This document shows positions 38,258 through 46,821 of a stretch of 64,000 nt of DNA, piece by piece. The stretch comes from Chromohalobacter nigrandesensis. Its GTDB lineage: Bacteria; Pseudomonadota; Gammaproteobacteria; Pseudomonadales; Halomonadaceae. A program made the translations under genes and the position numbers. The notes beneath the pieces are model-generated. The model did no database searches and was not told the origin of the DNA. It saw only the letters and a list, made by a program, of their open reading frames with translations. The DNA is taken from positions 248,001-312,000 of the forward strand of contig NZ_JAKGAM010000001.1 in assembly GCF_023061285.1 (NCBI RefSeq), given 5' to 3'. Positions within the stretch are counted from its first letter, which is position 1, and every line of letters begins with the position of its first letter.

Positions 38258-40534
38258 TCAACCGCCGGATTCTACCCCAATGCACGCCCCTTCGACACCG
38301 CTGGGCGGGCGTGCCGGATGCATGCGCGGCGCCGGTACGCCCAGCGTGAAACGCAACGCGCCGTCCGTCGCGGTATTCCATAAGCAGCTTCCGGCACGAC
38401 GAAAACGGCGCACTACCTCGGGGTGCGGATGCCCATGCGCATTGTCCCGCCCGGCACTGAAGATGACATGTCTCGGCCGAGTGCGGGCCACGAACGCCGG
38501 CGAGGAACTGGTACGGCTGCCATGATGGCCGGCGACCAGGACCGTCAGCGTGTGCTCGAGCCCCACCAGCAAACGCCGCTCGATGGCTGTGCTCGCGTCG
38601 CCGGTGATCAGCAGGCGCTGATCGCCGGCCGTCACTTGCAATACGCACGAACGATCGTTGTCGGAGCGCGTCACGTCGCTCGCCACTGGCGATAGAAAAC
38701 GATAGTCGACGCCGTCTCTTTGCCACTCCACGCCCCAGCGACATGCCCGTGTGGCGACGCCCACGGGCATGTCCGGCGGCCCCCACCAGCGCGCCACATG
38801 ATGCATCTCGTCAATCGTAGCCACCCCGCCGGCATGATCGCGATCGCTATGACTGACGATGACATCGTCGAAACGTCGCCCCGCTGGCCACAACGATTCG
38901 GCGGGCGTGAACCCCGAGCCATAGCGCGGCCCCGTGTCGAAGAGTAGATGCTGCGTGGCACTGCGCAGCTCGACCAGTTGCCCTTGCCCCACATCGTGCA
39001 CGACAACCACGACCCGCCCCGGTGCAATAGCGGGCGGACGCAGGGCGAACGCCAGGACGATCAGGCTCACCGAGGCCCACAGACGTATATACCCCACCAG
39101 CCCGGGGATCAGCCACACCATGCCCAATGCGGCCAATATCAGTGCCAGCGGCCATGTCTCCCATATCGGCGGCGACCATACAGGCAACCACGCGGCGGCC
39201 AGCGTCAGGCCCTTCCAGACGATGTGAGCGAGGCCGTCGAAGGCATGCCAGGGAACTATCGCCAGTGTCGGTGACCACGCCAGCGCCCAGCCCAGGAGCC
39301 CTAATGGCACCATGATGCTGCCGACTAGCGGCACCGCCACCAGATTGACCAGCGGCCCCACCGGTGCCAGCCGTTCGAAACCGATCAACACGGCGGCAGC
39401 CATGAACGGCGCCAGCAAGCATTGCGAGCGGGCCAGTGCCCACAGCCATCCGCGCACACCACGCGGTGCGGGACGTCCCTGCCAGGCCGCAATCAGCACG
39501 CCCACCGCGAGAAACGACAGCCACAATCCGGGGCGCCATACCGTGAGCGGATCACTCACCACGATCACCAGCAGCGCCAGCCACCAAGCCTGCCACGGCC
39601 CCGGCGCATGACGCCCACTGGCCACCCACAGCCCCAGCAGGGCCATCACCGTAGCGCGTAGCGCGGGTGGCTCGAATCCTGCCATAGCGGCGTACCCCAG
39701 CGTCGCAAGCCCTGCTAGCCACCATGGCCAGGTTGCGAGTCGCCAATGACCTGGCGTCACACCTCGTGCCAGCAGGCGCAGCAACAACAGTGTCACGCTT
39801 GCCACCAAGCCGACATGCAGCCCGGATATGACCATCAGGTGCGTGGTCCCGGTCGCGTTGAGCAAGTCCCAGTCGTCTTGCGTCAGACGCTCGCTAACGC
39901 CCAGGGTGAGCGCCGACAGCCAGCGGGTAGCAAGCCCCGACAACTCTCGCGTATCCAGAAACGCCAAGCCGGCATCGCGTAGGGTCGGGGACGTGCCACT
40001 CAAACGCTGGGTTACGGACGAATCACGCACATATCCTGTCGCCTGGATGCCTTCGCGCCATAGCCACGCCGCGTAATCGAATCCGTAGCCATTGGCAAAG
40101 CCCTGCGGCGGACGCAAGCGCACACGCCATCGCCAGCGCTCACCGGTGTGCATCACCGGTGCGTCGTACCATGACAGCCGCACCCTCGATAGTGCGTCGC
40201 ATGGTGGCAACCCGGCCTCTTGTGGCGCGCAATGCGTTACCGCTACGCGCAGGCGTGTCAGGCCTTGGTCGCGACGGACCTGCGTGACCCGCCCGGCAAG
40301 CGTGACATCCTGACGCGACAAGCCCTCGGGCAACGTTCCCGAGCGCTGCTCGGCGACCTGCCACGCGCATAACCCCACGACGACGAGCATCGCAAGCCAT
40401 CGCCATCGTCCGCGAGCCACCGCCAACGCAATGGCCACCCCCCACACGCAGACGCCACCGGCCATCCCCCACCAGCCCCAGACACTGCCGGCGAGTGCCG
40501 CCAAGGCCAGCGGCATCGCCCATCCCAGATTCAT
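38258..40534 (-). CDS. comEC: ComEC/Rec2 DNA-uptake channel
   Basis: The 758-residue protein has an N-terminal membrane region, a DUF4131-like soluble domain, the ComEC core of many helices with HLMVISGLHVGLVASVTLLL, and a C-terminal metallo-beta-lactamase domain with VIVSHSDRDHAGG and VAGHHGSRTSSS. ComEC carries single-stranded DNA across the inner membrane in natural transformation. With PilZ at 16 kb it suggests this organism retains type IV pilus/DNA-uptake genes, but the pilus itself is not in the window. comEC beside msbA is common in gammaproteobacteria. Confidence 0.92.
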   Translation of the reverse strand: MNLGWAMPLALAALAGSVWGWWGMAGGVCVWGVAIALAVARGRWRWLAMLVVVGLCAWQVAEQRSGTLPEGLSRQDVTLAGRVTQVRRDQGLTRLRVAVTHCAPQEAGLPPCDALSRVRLSWYDAPVMHTGERWRWRVRLRPPQGFANGYGFDYAAWLWREGIQATGYVRDSSVTQRLSGTSPTLRDAGLAFLDTRELSGLATRWLSALTLGVSERLTQDDWDLLNATGTTHLMVISGLHVGLVASVTLLLLRLLARGVTPGHWRLATWPWWLAGLATLGYAAMAGFEPPALRATVMALLGLWVASGRHAPGPWQAWWLALLVIVVSDPLTVWRPGLWLSFLAVGVLIAAWQGRPAPRGVRGWLWALARSQCLLAPFMAAAVLIGFERLAPVGPLVNLVAVPLVGSIMVPLGLLGWALAWSPTLAIVPWHAFDGLAHIVWKGLTLAAAWLPVWSPPIWETWPLALILAALGMVWLIPGLVGYIRLWASVSLIVLAFALRPPAIAPGRVVVVVHDVGQGQLVELRSATQHLLFDTGPRYGSGFTPAESLWPAGRRFDDVIVSHSDRDHAGGVATIDEMHHVARWWGPPDMPVGVATRACRWGVEWQRDGVDYRFLSPVASDVTRSDNDRSCVLQVTAGDQRLLITGDASTAIERRLLVGLEHTLTVLVAGHHGSRTSSSPAFVARTRPRHVIFSAGRDNAHGHPHPEVVRRFRRAGSCLWNTATDGALRFTLGVPAPRMHPARPPSGVEGACIGVESGG

Positions 40535-40617
40535 TCGCCATCCTTTTCTTAGCTAATGACGATATATGATCGACTGCTGCGCGCTGGCGCGCAACGATAG
40601 CGAGATCCCAAGGTTGT

Positions 40618-41184
40618 ATGGATAATGAATCGACACTTCGACAGCTCGTGGGGACCATGCCTCGCCGATTTCTGCAGCGTTACATGCCCCAGCCGGAAAC
40701 GCTGAAACGCCAAAAATCGCTGCGTTTCATGCATCACCTGCTGGGCGATCCATCCCTATGGATGCTGTCGCGCCGTAGCGTCGGCAATGCGTTCATGGTG
40801 GGTCTTTTCGTTGCCCTACTGCCCATCCCATTACAGATGGTCGTCGCCGCCTTCGGCGCTTGGCTGCTGCGCTGCAACCTGCCATTGTCCGTCAGCCTCG
40901 TCTGGCTGACCAACCCGCTCACCATACCGGTGATCTTCTACTTTAATTACCGTGTCGGTGCGTGGCTCCTCGACTCGCCCGCACGCCACATGCCGGATAG
41001 GCTGTCGACGGCGTGGATTGCCGAGAAAATGGCGGATATCTTACCCGCCTTGCTGACGGGCTCGCTGGTGGTGGCGATCATCGTCGGTTTGCTCAGCAAC
41101 CTGACGATTAGGCTGATATGGCGTTGGCAGGTATCTCGAAGCTGGAAGCGCCGCGCACGGCGGCGCCGCCAGCGTAAGATGTAG
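40618..41184 (+). CDS. DUF2062 membrane protein
   Basis: The 188-residue protein has the DUF2062 pattern: SRRSVGNAFMVGLFVALLPIP, MVVAAFGAWLLRCNLPLSVSLVWLTNPLT and IFYFNYRVGAWLL, with a third helix near the C-terminus and a very basic tail (RRARRRRQRKM). Function unknown; the gene commonly stands between comEC and lolCDE in this group. The start may be 40618 (AAGG upstream) or the ATG at 40657 (MPRRFLQRYMP). It is convergent with lolD, 9 bp away. Confidence 0.82.
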   Translation: MDNESTLRQLVGTMPRRFLQRYMPQPETLKRQKSLRFMHHLLGDPSLWMLSRRSVGNAFMVGLFVALLPIPLQMVVAAFGAWLLRCNLPLSVSLVWLTNPLTIPVIFYFNYRVGAWLLDSPARHMPDRLSTAWIAEKMADILPALLTGSLVVAIIVGLLSNLTIRLIWRWQVSRSWKRRARRRRQRKM

Positions 41185-41193
41185 CGTCCTCAC

Positions 41194-41904
41194 TCAGTCC
41201 GCGCTCAGGCGTCCTTGATCGAGGCGCATCACGCGGTCCTGATGCGCAGCGAGACCGGTATCATGAGTAACGATGATGAAGGCGCAGGCGCTACGCGCGA
41301 CCAGGCTATCCATCAGCGCCAGGATGTTGCCCGCCGTGGTCTGATCGAGATTGCCGGTCGGCTCGTCCATCAGCACCAGACTCGGATCGGTCACCAAGGC
41401 GCGAGCTATCGCCACGCGTTGCCGCTCCCCACCCGAGAGTTCGCCCGGCTTGTGCTCGCAACGCTCTGCCATGCCGACCCGGGAAAGAATGTCACGCGCC
41501 TTGGCCTGCGCTTCCTGCCGTTTTTGCCCACGAATGAACAATGGCATGGCGACATTTTCCAGCGCCGAAAACTCTGCCAGCAGATGGTGGAACTGATAGA
41601 CGAAGCCGATATGGCGATTGCGAAAGTCACCCAATGCCGCTTCGCCCATGTCGGCGAGCGACTGACCGGCAACGCGTACATGGCCGGCACTCGGGCGGTC
41701 GAGACCGCCCAGAAGGTTGAGCAACGTGGTCTTGCCCGATCCTGAACTTCCCACCACGGCAACCCGCTCACCGGCCCGCACTTCCAGCTCCAGCGCATCG
41801 AGCACGGTGACGTCCTGCGGCCCCTCGCTATAGATACGCGTCAAGCCATCGCAGTGCAGCATGATCTCATTATCGGCGAACTTGGAGTTGCCATTAGATG
41901 CCAT
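41194..41904 (-). CDS. lolD: Lipoprotein-releasing ABC transporter ATPase
   Basis: The 236-residue ATPase has the P-loop VVGSSGSGKTTLLNLLGGLD, FVYQFHHLLAEFSALENV (the LolD-specific Q-loop region), ELSGGERQRVAIARALVTDP, LVLMDEPTGNLD and VTHD. It powers release of outer-membrane lipoproteins to LolA. I chose ATG 41904 with GAGG eight bases upstream, matching LolD lengths; ATG 41922 overlaps the lolC stop and would add six residues. Confidence 0.93.
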   Translation of the reverse strand: MASNGNSKFADNEIMLHCDGLTRIYSEGPQDVTVLDALELEVRAGERVAVVGSSGSGKTTLLNLLGGLDRPSAGHVRVAGQSLADMGEAALGDFRNRHIGFVYQFHHLLAEFSALENVAMPLFIRGQKRQEAQAKARDILSRVGMAERCEHKPGELSGGERQRVAIARALVTDPSLVLMDEPTGNLDQTTAGNILALMDSLVARSACAFIIVTHDTGLAAHQDRVMRLDQGRLSAD

Positions 41905-41914
41905 CGCGGCTTCC

Positions 41915-43162
41915 TCATTCATAACGCAATACCTCGGCCGGTTGAATACGCGCCGCACGCCAAGCGGGATACAGTGTCGACAGGAATGTCAGCACGAAGG
42001 CCGATCCGGCGATGATGCCTACATCGCCCCACTGAAGTTGCGAGGGCAGATAGCTGATGAAATAGACATTGGGATCCAGGAACTGGATACCCGTCAGTGC
42101 CTCGAACCAGGCAATCAGGTCCGACACCGACAACGCCAGCACCACGCCAAGCGCCACGCCCACGACGGTACCAATGGTTCCGATCGCCATGCCCTGGACC
42201 ATGAAGATACGCATGATGGTTCCCGGTTTGGCGCCGATGGTCCGCAAGATCGCGATGTCGGCGTGCTTGTCGGTCACTACCATGACCAGGGTAGAAACGA
42301 TGTTGAATGCCGCCACGGCGACGATCACCATCAACAATAACCCGATCATGCGTTTTTCCATCTGGATCGCCTGAAACAGATTGCCGTGGGTATAAGTCCA
42401 GTCCACCCCGCGGTAACCACTGCCCAAGTCGTCCACGATCGCATTGGTGACCGGCCCCGCCTGGAAGAGATCGTCCAGTTCCAGGCGTAGGCCACCGACC
42501 GAATCTCCCAGGCGGCCCAGCTTCTGCATGTCCTCGATGTTGGCATAGGCCAGGTTGGCATCAAGATCGGCGCCTATCTTGAAAATTCCGCTGACGGTGA
42601 AACGCTTGAGACGTGGGAAGACGCCCCCAGGCGTAATCGACGCCTCAGGCACCAGCAACGTCACGCGATCCCCCACGCCTACGCCAAGGTTGCGTGCCAG
42701 CAAGTCACCCAGCACCACATGCCACTCGCCGGGCGCAAGATCGTCTAGCGAGCCTTGTGTCATGTGCTCGTCGATGATCGACACCTTACTTTCATAGCTC
42801 GGCTTGATCCCGTTGACCATTGCTCCCTGGGTACGCCCTTCAGAGGAAAACATGCCTTGCTGCTGAACGTACGGGGCCGCGCCGATGACGTGGTCACGCT
42901 TCTCCAGGCGTTCGGCGAGTGTCTGCCAGTCCGTCATGCCCCCCTGGGCTTCGATCTTGGTATGCGGCACCATACCCAATATGCGTGTTCGCAATTCATG
43001 ATCGAAACCATTCATGACCGACAACACGAGGATCAATACCGCCACGCCCAGCATCAGGCCTAACATGGACGTCAGAGATATGAATGAAATGAAATGGTTG
43101 CGGCGTTTCGCGCGTACATAGCGCAATCCGATAAGAAACGGCAAGCGATCCAGCATCGACAT
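41915..43162 (-). CDS. LolC/E-family lipoprotein-releasing permease (possibly LolF type)
   Basis: The product has the LolC/E layout: one helix near the N-terminus (SMLGLMLGVAVLILVLSVMNGF), a large periplasmic domain, and three C-terminal helices (LLLMVIVAVAAFNIVSTLVM, GTVVGVALGVVLAL, VGIIAGSAFVLTFLSTLYPAW). LRYVRAKRRNHFISFISLTSM is the conserved start. A hook-like segment (PEASITPGGVFPRLKRFTVSG) resembles that used by LolC to recruit LolA. Only this permease is encoded beside lolD, so it may be a LolF-like homodimer subunit; a separate lolE could exist elsewhere. ATG 43156 is an alternative start. Confidence 0.85.
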   Translation of the reverse strand: MSMLDRLPFLIGLRYVRAKRRNHFISFISLTSMLGLMLGVAVLILVLSVMNGFDHELRTRILGMVPHTKIEAQGGMTDWQTLAERLEKRDHVIGAAPYVQQQGMFSSEGRTQGAMVNGIKPSYESKVSIIDEHMTQGSLDDLAPGEWHVVLGDLLARNLGVGVGDRVTLLVPEASITPGGVFPRLKRFTVSGIFKIGADLDANLAYANIEDMQKLGRLGDSVGGLRLELDDLFQAGPVTNAIVDDLGSGYRGVDWTYTHGNLFQAIQMEKRMIGLLLMVIVAVAAFNIVSTLVMVVTDKHADIAILRTIGAKPGTIMRIFMVQGMAIGTIGTVVGVALGVVLALSVSDLIAWFEALTGIQFLDPNVYFISYLPSQLQWGDVGIIAGSAFVLTFLSTLYPAWRAARIQPAEVLRYE

Positions 43163-43383
43163 CGATTCCTTGGTATGAGCCGGGCTCATGGTACGTGTTT
43201 TTGCGTGCTCCTGCATGAGCCAATGACAGCGAATAAACCACTCGGTGGCATCATCATGGGCAGCGCCTGGTGATACTTGTATCCGTGTCGGCGAAGACTA
43301 AAATGCTGCAGCCCGCCGTCATCATCGACATGACCCCGAGATCCTGCCACGGCGTCGTGCCTCAATCCCCATAGGAGACCGCA

Positions 43384-44496
43384 ATGCTCCCACGCCTGTT
43401 CCCCGAATGGCATCCCCAGGATGCCATTCAACTCACTTGGCCCAGTGCCGAAAGCGATTGGGAACCCCTGCTCGAGCGTATCGAAGCCTGCCTGGAAGCC
43501 TTGGTCGTGGCTATCACACGGTATCAACCCGTACTGATCGTGGTCGCCGATACCCAGACATGCGAATGCCTCGATTCACGTTTCACGCACCTGGGTATCC
43601 ACCCCAAGCAATGGCATCTCATTGAGGCACCATCGAACGATACCTGGACCCGCGACCACGGGCCGATTGCCATCGAACGCGACGGCCAGATCGTTCTGCT
43701 CGATTATCGCTTCACCGGCTGGGGCGGAAAGTTCGCCGCCGAGCGCGATGACGCCCTGACCGAGACCCTCTCGAATATCGGCATTTACGCCGCCCGTCGG
43801 GAAGCGCGAGAGATGGTTCTGGAAGGCGGTGCCATCGACGGTGATGGCGAGGGCACGTTACTGCTCACCGAAGCCTGCCTGCTCAATCCCAACCGTAACC
43901 CGCACCTGACGCGTGAAGACATCGAAGCCGCCTTGCGCGACGACATGGGCATCGAGCGTTGCCTATGGCTGACTCAAGGCCATCTCGAGGGCGACGATAC
44001 CGATAGCCATATCGATACCCTGGCCCGATTCTGCGATGCCGAAACTATCGCCTATGTACGCTGCGAAGACCCCGACGATCCGCATTTCTCCGCGCTGACG
44101 CAGATGGAAAGCGAACTCAAGGCCTTCAAGCGCACCGATGGCGAACCGTACCGCCTCATCCCTCTGCCCCTGCCTCGCGCATGCTATGACGCCGATGATG
44201 GCCATCGCTTGCCCGCCACCTACGCCAACTTCCTGATCATCAACGGTGCGGTCCTCGTACCCACCTATGCCGATGCTGCCGATGGCGTGGCCCTGACAGC
44301 CCTGGCCAGCGCATTCCCCGGACGCGATATCATTCCCATCGACTGTCGCACCGTCATCCGCCAACATGGCAGCCTCCACTGCCTGGCCATGCAACTGCCA
44401 CGCGGCGCGTTCTTCACCGCATCCGCCGCCAATGCCAATGCGAACGGTGCCAATACCAACGTTGCCAATACCAACGTTGCCAATAACAAGGAGTAA
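43384..44496 (+). CDS. aguA: Agmatine deiminase
   Basis: The 370-residue protein belongs to the agmatine deiminase/PPAD family: PEWHPQDAIQLTWPSAESDW, NDTWTRDHGPIAIE, GWGGKF, VLEGGAIDGDGEGTLLLTEACLLNPNRNP, QGHLEGDDTDSHIDTLARF and the catalytic Cys333 (GSLHCLAMQLPRG). It converts agmatine to N-carbamoylputrescine. The last ~20 residues (after FFTAS) are a low-complexity Asn/Ala tail encoded by a 15-bp tandem repeat. AGGAG lies 6 bases before the ATG. It forms an operon with aguB. Confidence 0.95.
   Translation: MLPRLFPEWHPQDAIQLTWPSAESDWEPLLERIEACLEALVVAITRYQPVLIVVADTQTCECLDSRFTHLGIHPKQWHLIEAPSNDTWTRDHGPIAIERDGQIVLLDYRFTGWGGKFAAERDDALTETLSNIGIYAARREAREMVLEGGAIDGDGEGTLLLTEACLLNPNRNPHLTREDIEAALRDDMGIERCLWLTQGHLEGDDTDSHIDTLARFCDAETIAYVRCEDPDDPHFSALTQMESELKAFKRTDGEPYRLIPLPLPRACYDADDGHRLPATYANFLIINGAVLVPTYADAADGVALTALASAFPGRDIIPIDCRTVIRQHGSLHCLAMQLPRGAFFTASAANANANGANTNVANTNVANNKE
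44449..44490 (+). repeat. 15-bp tandem repeat encoding the AguA C-terminal tail
   Basis: GCCAATACCAACGTT occurs at 44449-44463 and 44464-44478, followed by a partial third copy. In frame it encodes ANTNV twice then ANNK. The aguB Shine-Dalgarno (AAGGAG) immediately follows it. Confidence 0.85.
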
Positions 44497-44500
44497 CGCC

Positions 44501-45400
44501 ATGCCTTCGACACTCAAGGTAGGACTCTTTCAGCAACAAGCCTGGCCGGACAAGGCCCGTAGCCTGCGGGAAAGCGAGGCCGGCATTCGTGAACTGGCGG
44601 AGAAAGGCGCCGAGCTGATCCTGCTTCAGGAACTGCATGCCACGCATTACTTCTGCCAGACCGAAGATGACCGCCTGTTCGATCTTGCCGAACCGCTCGA
44701 CGGCCCCAGCGCCCAGCAACTGGCTGCCCTCGCCGCCGAACTCGATATCGTGCTCGTCGGCTCGCTTTTCGAACGCCGTGCCGCCGGGCTCTATCACAAC
44801 ACTGCCGTGGTGTTCGACCGTCAGCGCGGTCGCGTCGGCCACTATCGCAAGATGCATATCCCCGACGATCCGGGCTTCTACGAAAAATTCTATTTCACGC
44901 CCGGCGATGCCGAAGAGGACGCCGGATTCGAGCCCATCGAGACATCCGTCGGCCGGCTCGGTGTCCTGGTCTGCTGGGACCAATGGTATCCGGAAGCCGC
45001 GCGCCTGATGACCCTCGCCGGGGCCGACCTGTTGCTCTACCCCACTGCCATCGGCTGGCATCCGCTCGACGACGAGGCCGAGAAGCAACGGCAAAAGGAT
45101 GCCTGGACAGTGATTCAGCGCTCACATGGTGTGGCCAATGGCCTGCCGGTCGTGGTCGCCAATCGCGTCGGTCACGAGGCCGACTCCTCGAATGCGACGC
45201 CGGGCATCGACTTCTGGGGCGGTAGCTTCATCTGCGGCCCCCAGGGCGAGATATTGTCCCAGGCCGGCGATGAAACGACGCATCTACTAGCCGAACTCGA
45301 CATGACACGTAGCGAACGAGTGCGGCGAGCCTGGCCTTACCTGCGTGACCGACGCGTCGATGCTTACGCCGACCTCACCAAGCGTTACCGCGATCGTTGA
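44501..45400 (+). CDS. aguB: N-carbamoylputrescine amidase
   Basis: The 299-residue nitrilase-family amidase has the catalytic Glu (LILLQELHATHYFCQ), Lys (GHYRKMHIPDDPGFYEKFYF) and Cys (GVLVCWDQWYPEAARL), plus the signature end FWGGSFICGPQGEIL. It completes putrescine synthesis from agmatine. Start ATG 44501 follows AAGGAG (44488-44493), four bases after the aguA stop; the same frame is open upstream inside aguA. A stem-loop lies just after the stop. Confidence 0.95.
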   Translation: MPSTLKVGLFQQQAWPDKARSLRESEAGIRELAEKGAELILLQELHATHYFCQTEDDRLFDLAEPLDGPSAQQLAALAAELDIVLVGSLFERRAAGLYHNTAVVFDRQRGRVGHYRKMHIPDDPGFYEKFYFTPGDAEEDAGFEPIETSVGRLGVLVCWDQWYPEAARLMTLAGADLLLYPTAIGWHPLDDEAEKQRQKDAWTVIQRSHGVANGLPVVVANRVGHEADSSNATPGIDFWGGSFICGPQGEILSQAGDETTHLLAELDMTRSERVRRAWPYLRDRRVDAYADLTKRYRDR

Positions 45401-45408
45401 GTGGCGGG

Positions 45409-45435
45409 CCGCCCTGGCCCGTCATCCAAGGGCGG
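45409..45435 (+). terminator. Stem-loop after aguAB
   Basis: CCGCCCT (45409-45415) and AGGGCGG (45429-45435) pair, extended by GG/CC across one bulged base, 8 nt after the aguB stop. No strong T tract follows, so termination may be partial. Confidence 0.35.
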
Positions 45436-45514
45436 GCTCTGCTCATCTCCTGCGACCGGCGTTGAACTCCAGGCCTACTTGCCAAGATGCACCAAGCTTG
45501 CCACCATGTGGCCA

Positions 45515-45539
45515 TCAGTATTTAGATAACGGTATAAAT
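45515..45539. other. Candidate Ter-like site at the tus start
   Basis: The 25 bases before the ATG include TTTAGATAACGGTATAAAT. E. coli TerB, which lies just before tus, reads TTTAGTTACAACATACTT on the coding strand; the two share TTTAG and TA in register and then diverge. Position matches TerB, which in E. coli lets Tus repress itself. The match is partial and could be chance. Confidence 0.25.
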
Positions 45540-46400
45540 ATGGAGCGACAATATCACCTCCTGGCCCAACTCGAGCATGACTTCGATCATGTGATCGAAA
45601 CCTGCGAGGCACTCATCGGCCATGTCGAACACGCACCTCCGAGAGGCTGGGTACTGGGCGATACGCCCTTTGATATCGCATGGCTACGCCATGCACTGCT
45701 CGACTTCTGGTATCAAGACGGCCAGGACGGTCGCGCGACACGCAATTACATCGGCCTGATCGCCGCCGACCCCACATTGCTGGCATACGTCACCGACATC
45801 AATCACGCCAAGGAGACCTTCGCGGCGACACTCGCCGAGATTCGCCAGGACGCACCGAGCCTGCTCCCTGAGATCAAGGCCGTGTTGCCCTTTCGCCATC
45901 CCACGCTGCACGACCATCTACGTGGCCAGGGCTTGGCGCGTCTGCATCTCAAGCAATGCTGGCGCCACCTGCCCGTGGCAGACGCACCGCTATCGCGTGT
46001 GCGTCTCGCCTGGTATACCAGCGGACGCTCCATCAAGCGACTAAGCGTGCGCGATGCCGAACGCCGTCTTCTGGAAATGGATACCGACAGCCCACATATT
46101 CGTATTCAACTACGCCATTTGGCGGGCATCCCTGACAGCGAACCATTGGCACAGGTACAAACCCAGGCCCCCGTCATGCGCGCCAACCTGTTCTTTCATG
46201 AAGCCCTGGCGGATGGGCGCCTGCGCCGTGCCATGAACCTGCCATTGCCGCTATTCATACCCAGTGAGGATGGCCGTCTACCGTCGCACAACACTCCGAA
46301 GGCAACCCCCCCCGACAAGCGAACGCGTGCCAAACGCGCCGATACCAAGCTCGAAGACGCACCCTTCCTGCCCAGCTTGCGGATCTATCGTTACCGATAA
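45540..46400 (+). CDS. tus: Tus-family replication terminus-binding protein
   Basis: The 286-residue protein resembles E. coli Tus (309 residues) over its length. The N-terminal helix [20 protein letters not shown] lines up with [33 protein letters not shown] parallels HINKLKTTFEHIV. The stretch [20 protein letters not shown] and [20 protein letters not shown] parallels Tus [20 protein letters not shown] and [26 protein letters not shown] parallels QPIARVWYKG, and the end [12 protein letters not shown] parallels RLIIPRLHLYVAD. Tus binds Ter DNA and blocks replication forks from one side. There is no clear SD. Identification rests on these by-eye alignments. Confidence 0.72.
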   Translation: [286 protein letters not shown]

Positions 46401-46405
46401 TCGCC

Positions 46406-46690
46406 TCAGAATTCCTGACTGCTGGAAGGCAACTGCTTGAGGGTAAACTGACGGTGCAGACGAATCACGGGGCGCACCAACAACTGTAGACTGCCCAGCA
46501 CGAACAGCCACACGCCCGCTTCCTTGACGCTGCCCTGGTAGAAAAAACAGACGCTGCCGATCGTGAACCATAGCCCGATCAAGAGATCGTTCACGGTGCT
46601 GGCCAGTTCATGACGACGGTGAATGATCAACTCTTCGCGTCCCAGGGTGAACGTCGTTTCGTCGCTATGCTGCTTGTCTTCGCGATACAT
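46406..46690 (-). CDS. YrhK-like small membrane protein
   Basis: The 94-residue protein has the YrhK-domain pattern: LGREELIIHRRHELASTVND, then two membrane helices (LLIGLWFTIGSVCFFYQGS and AGVWLFVLGSLQLLVRPVIRL) and a short polar tail. AAGGAGG lies 4 bases before the ATG. Function unknown. It is convergent with tus (5 bp between stops). Confidence 0.8.
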   Translation of the reverse strand: MYREDKQHSDETTFTLGREELIIHRRHELASTVNDLLIGLWFTIGSVCFFYQGSVKEAGVWLFVLGSLQLLVRPVIRLHRQFTLKQLPSSSQEF

Positions 46691-46731
46691 AAAACCTCCT
46701 TGTGCTCATGGGCGATTGATCCCCCAATGCA

Positions 46732-46757
46732 ACGAGCCGGCACTTGTGCCGGCTCGT
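46732..46757. terminator. Stem-loop after sthA
   Basis: ACGAGCCGGCAC (46732-46743) and GTGCCGGCTCGT (46746-46757) form a perfect 12-bp inverted repeat with a 2-nt spacer, about 65 bp after the sthA stop and just before the yrhK-like gene. A T tract is weak on both strands. Confidence 0.55.
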
Positions 46758-46821
46758 CGAATGCCGATCCACGCCGGCAAATGCTCAAGGCCCTCGAACG
46801 CCGGGCCCATGTCGACCCGTA

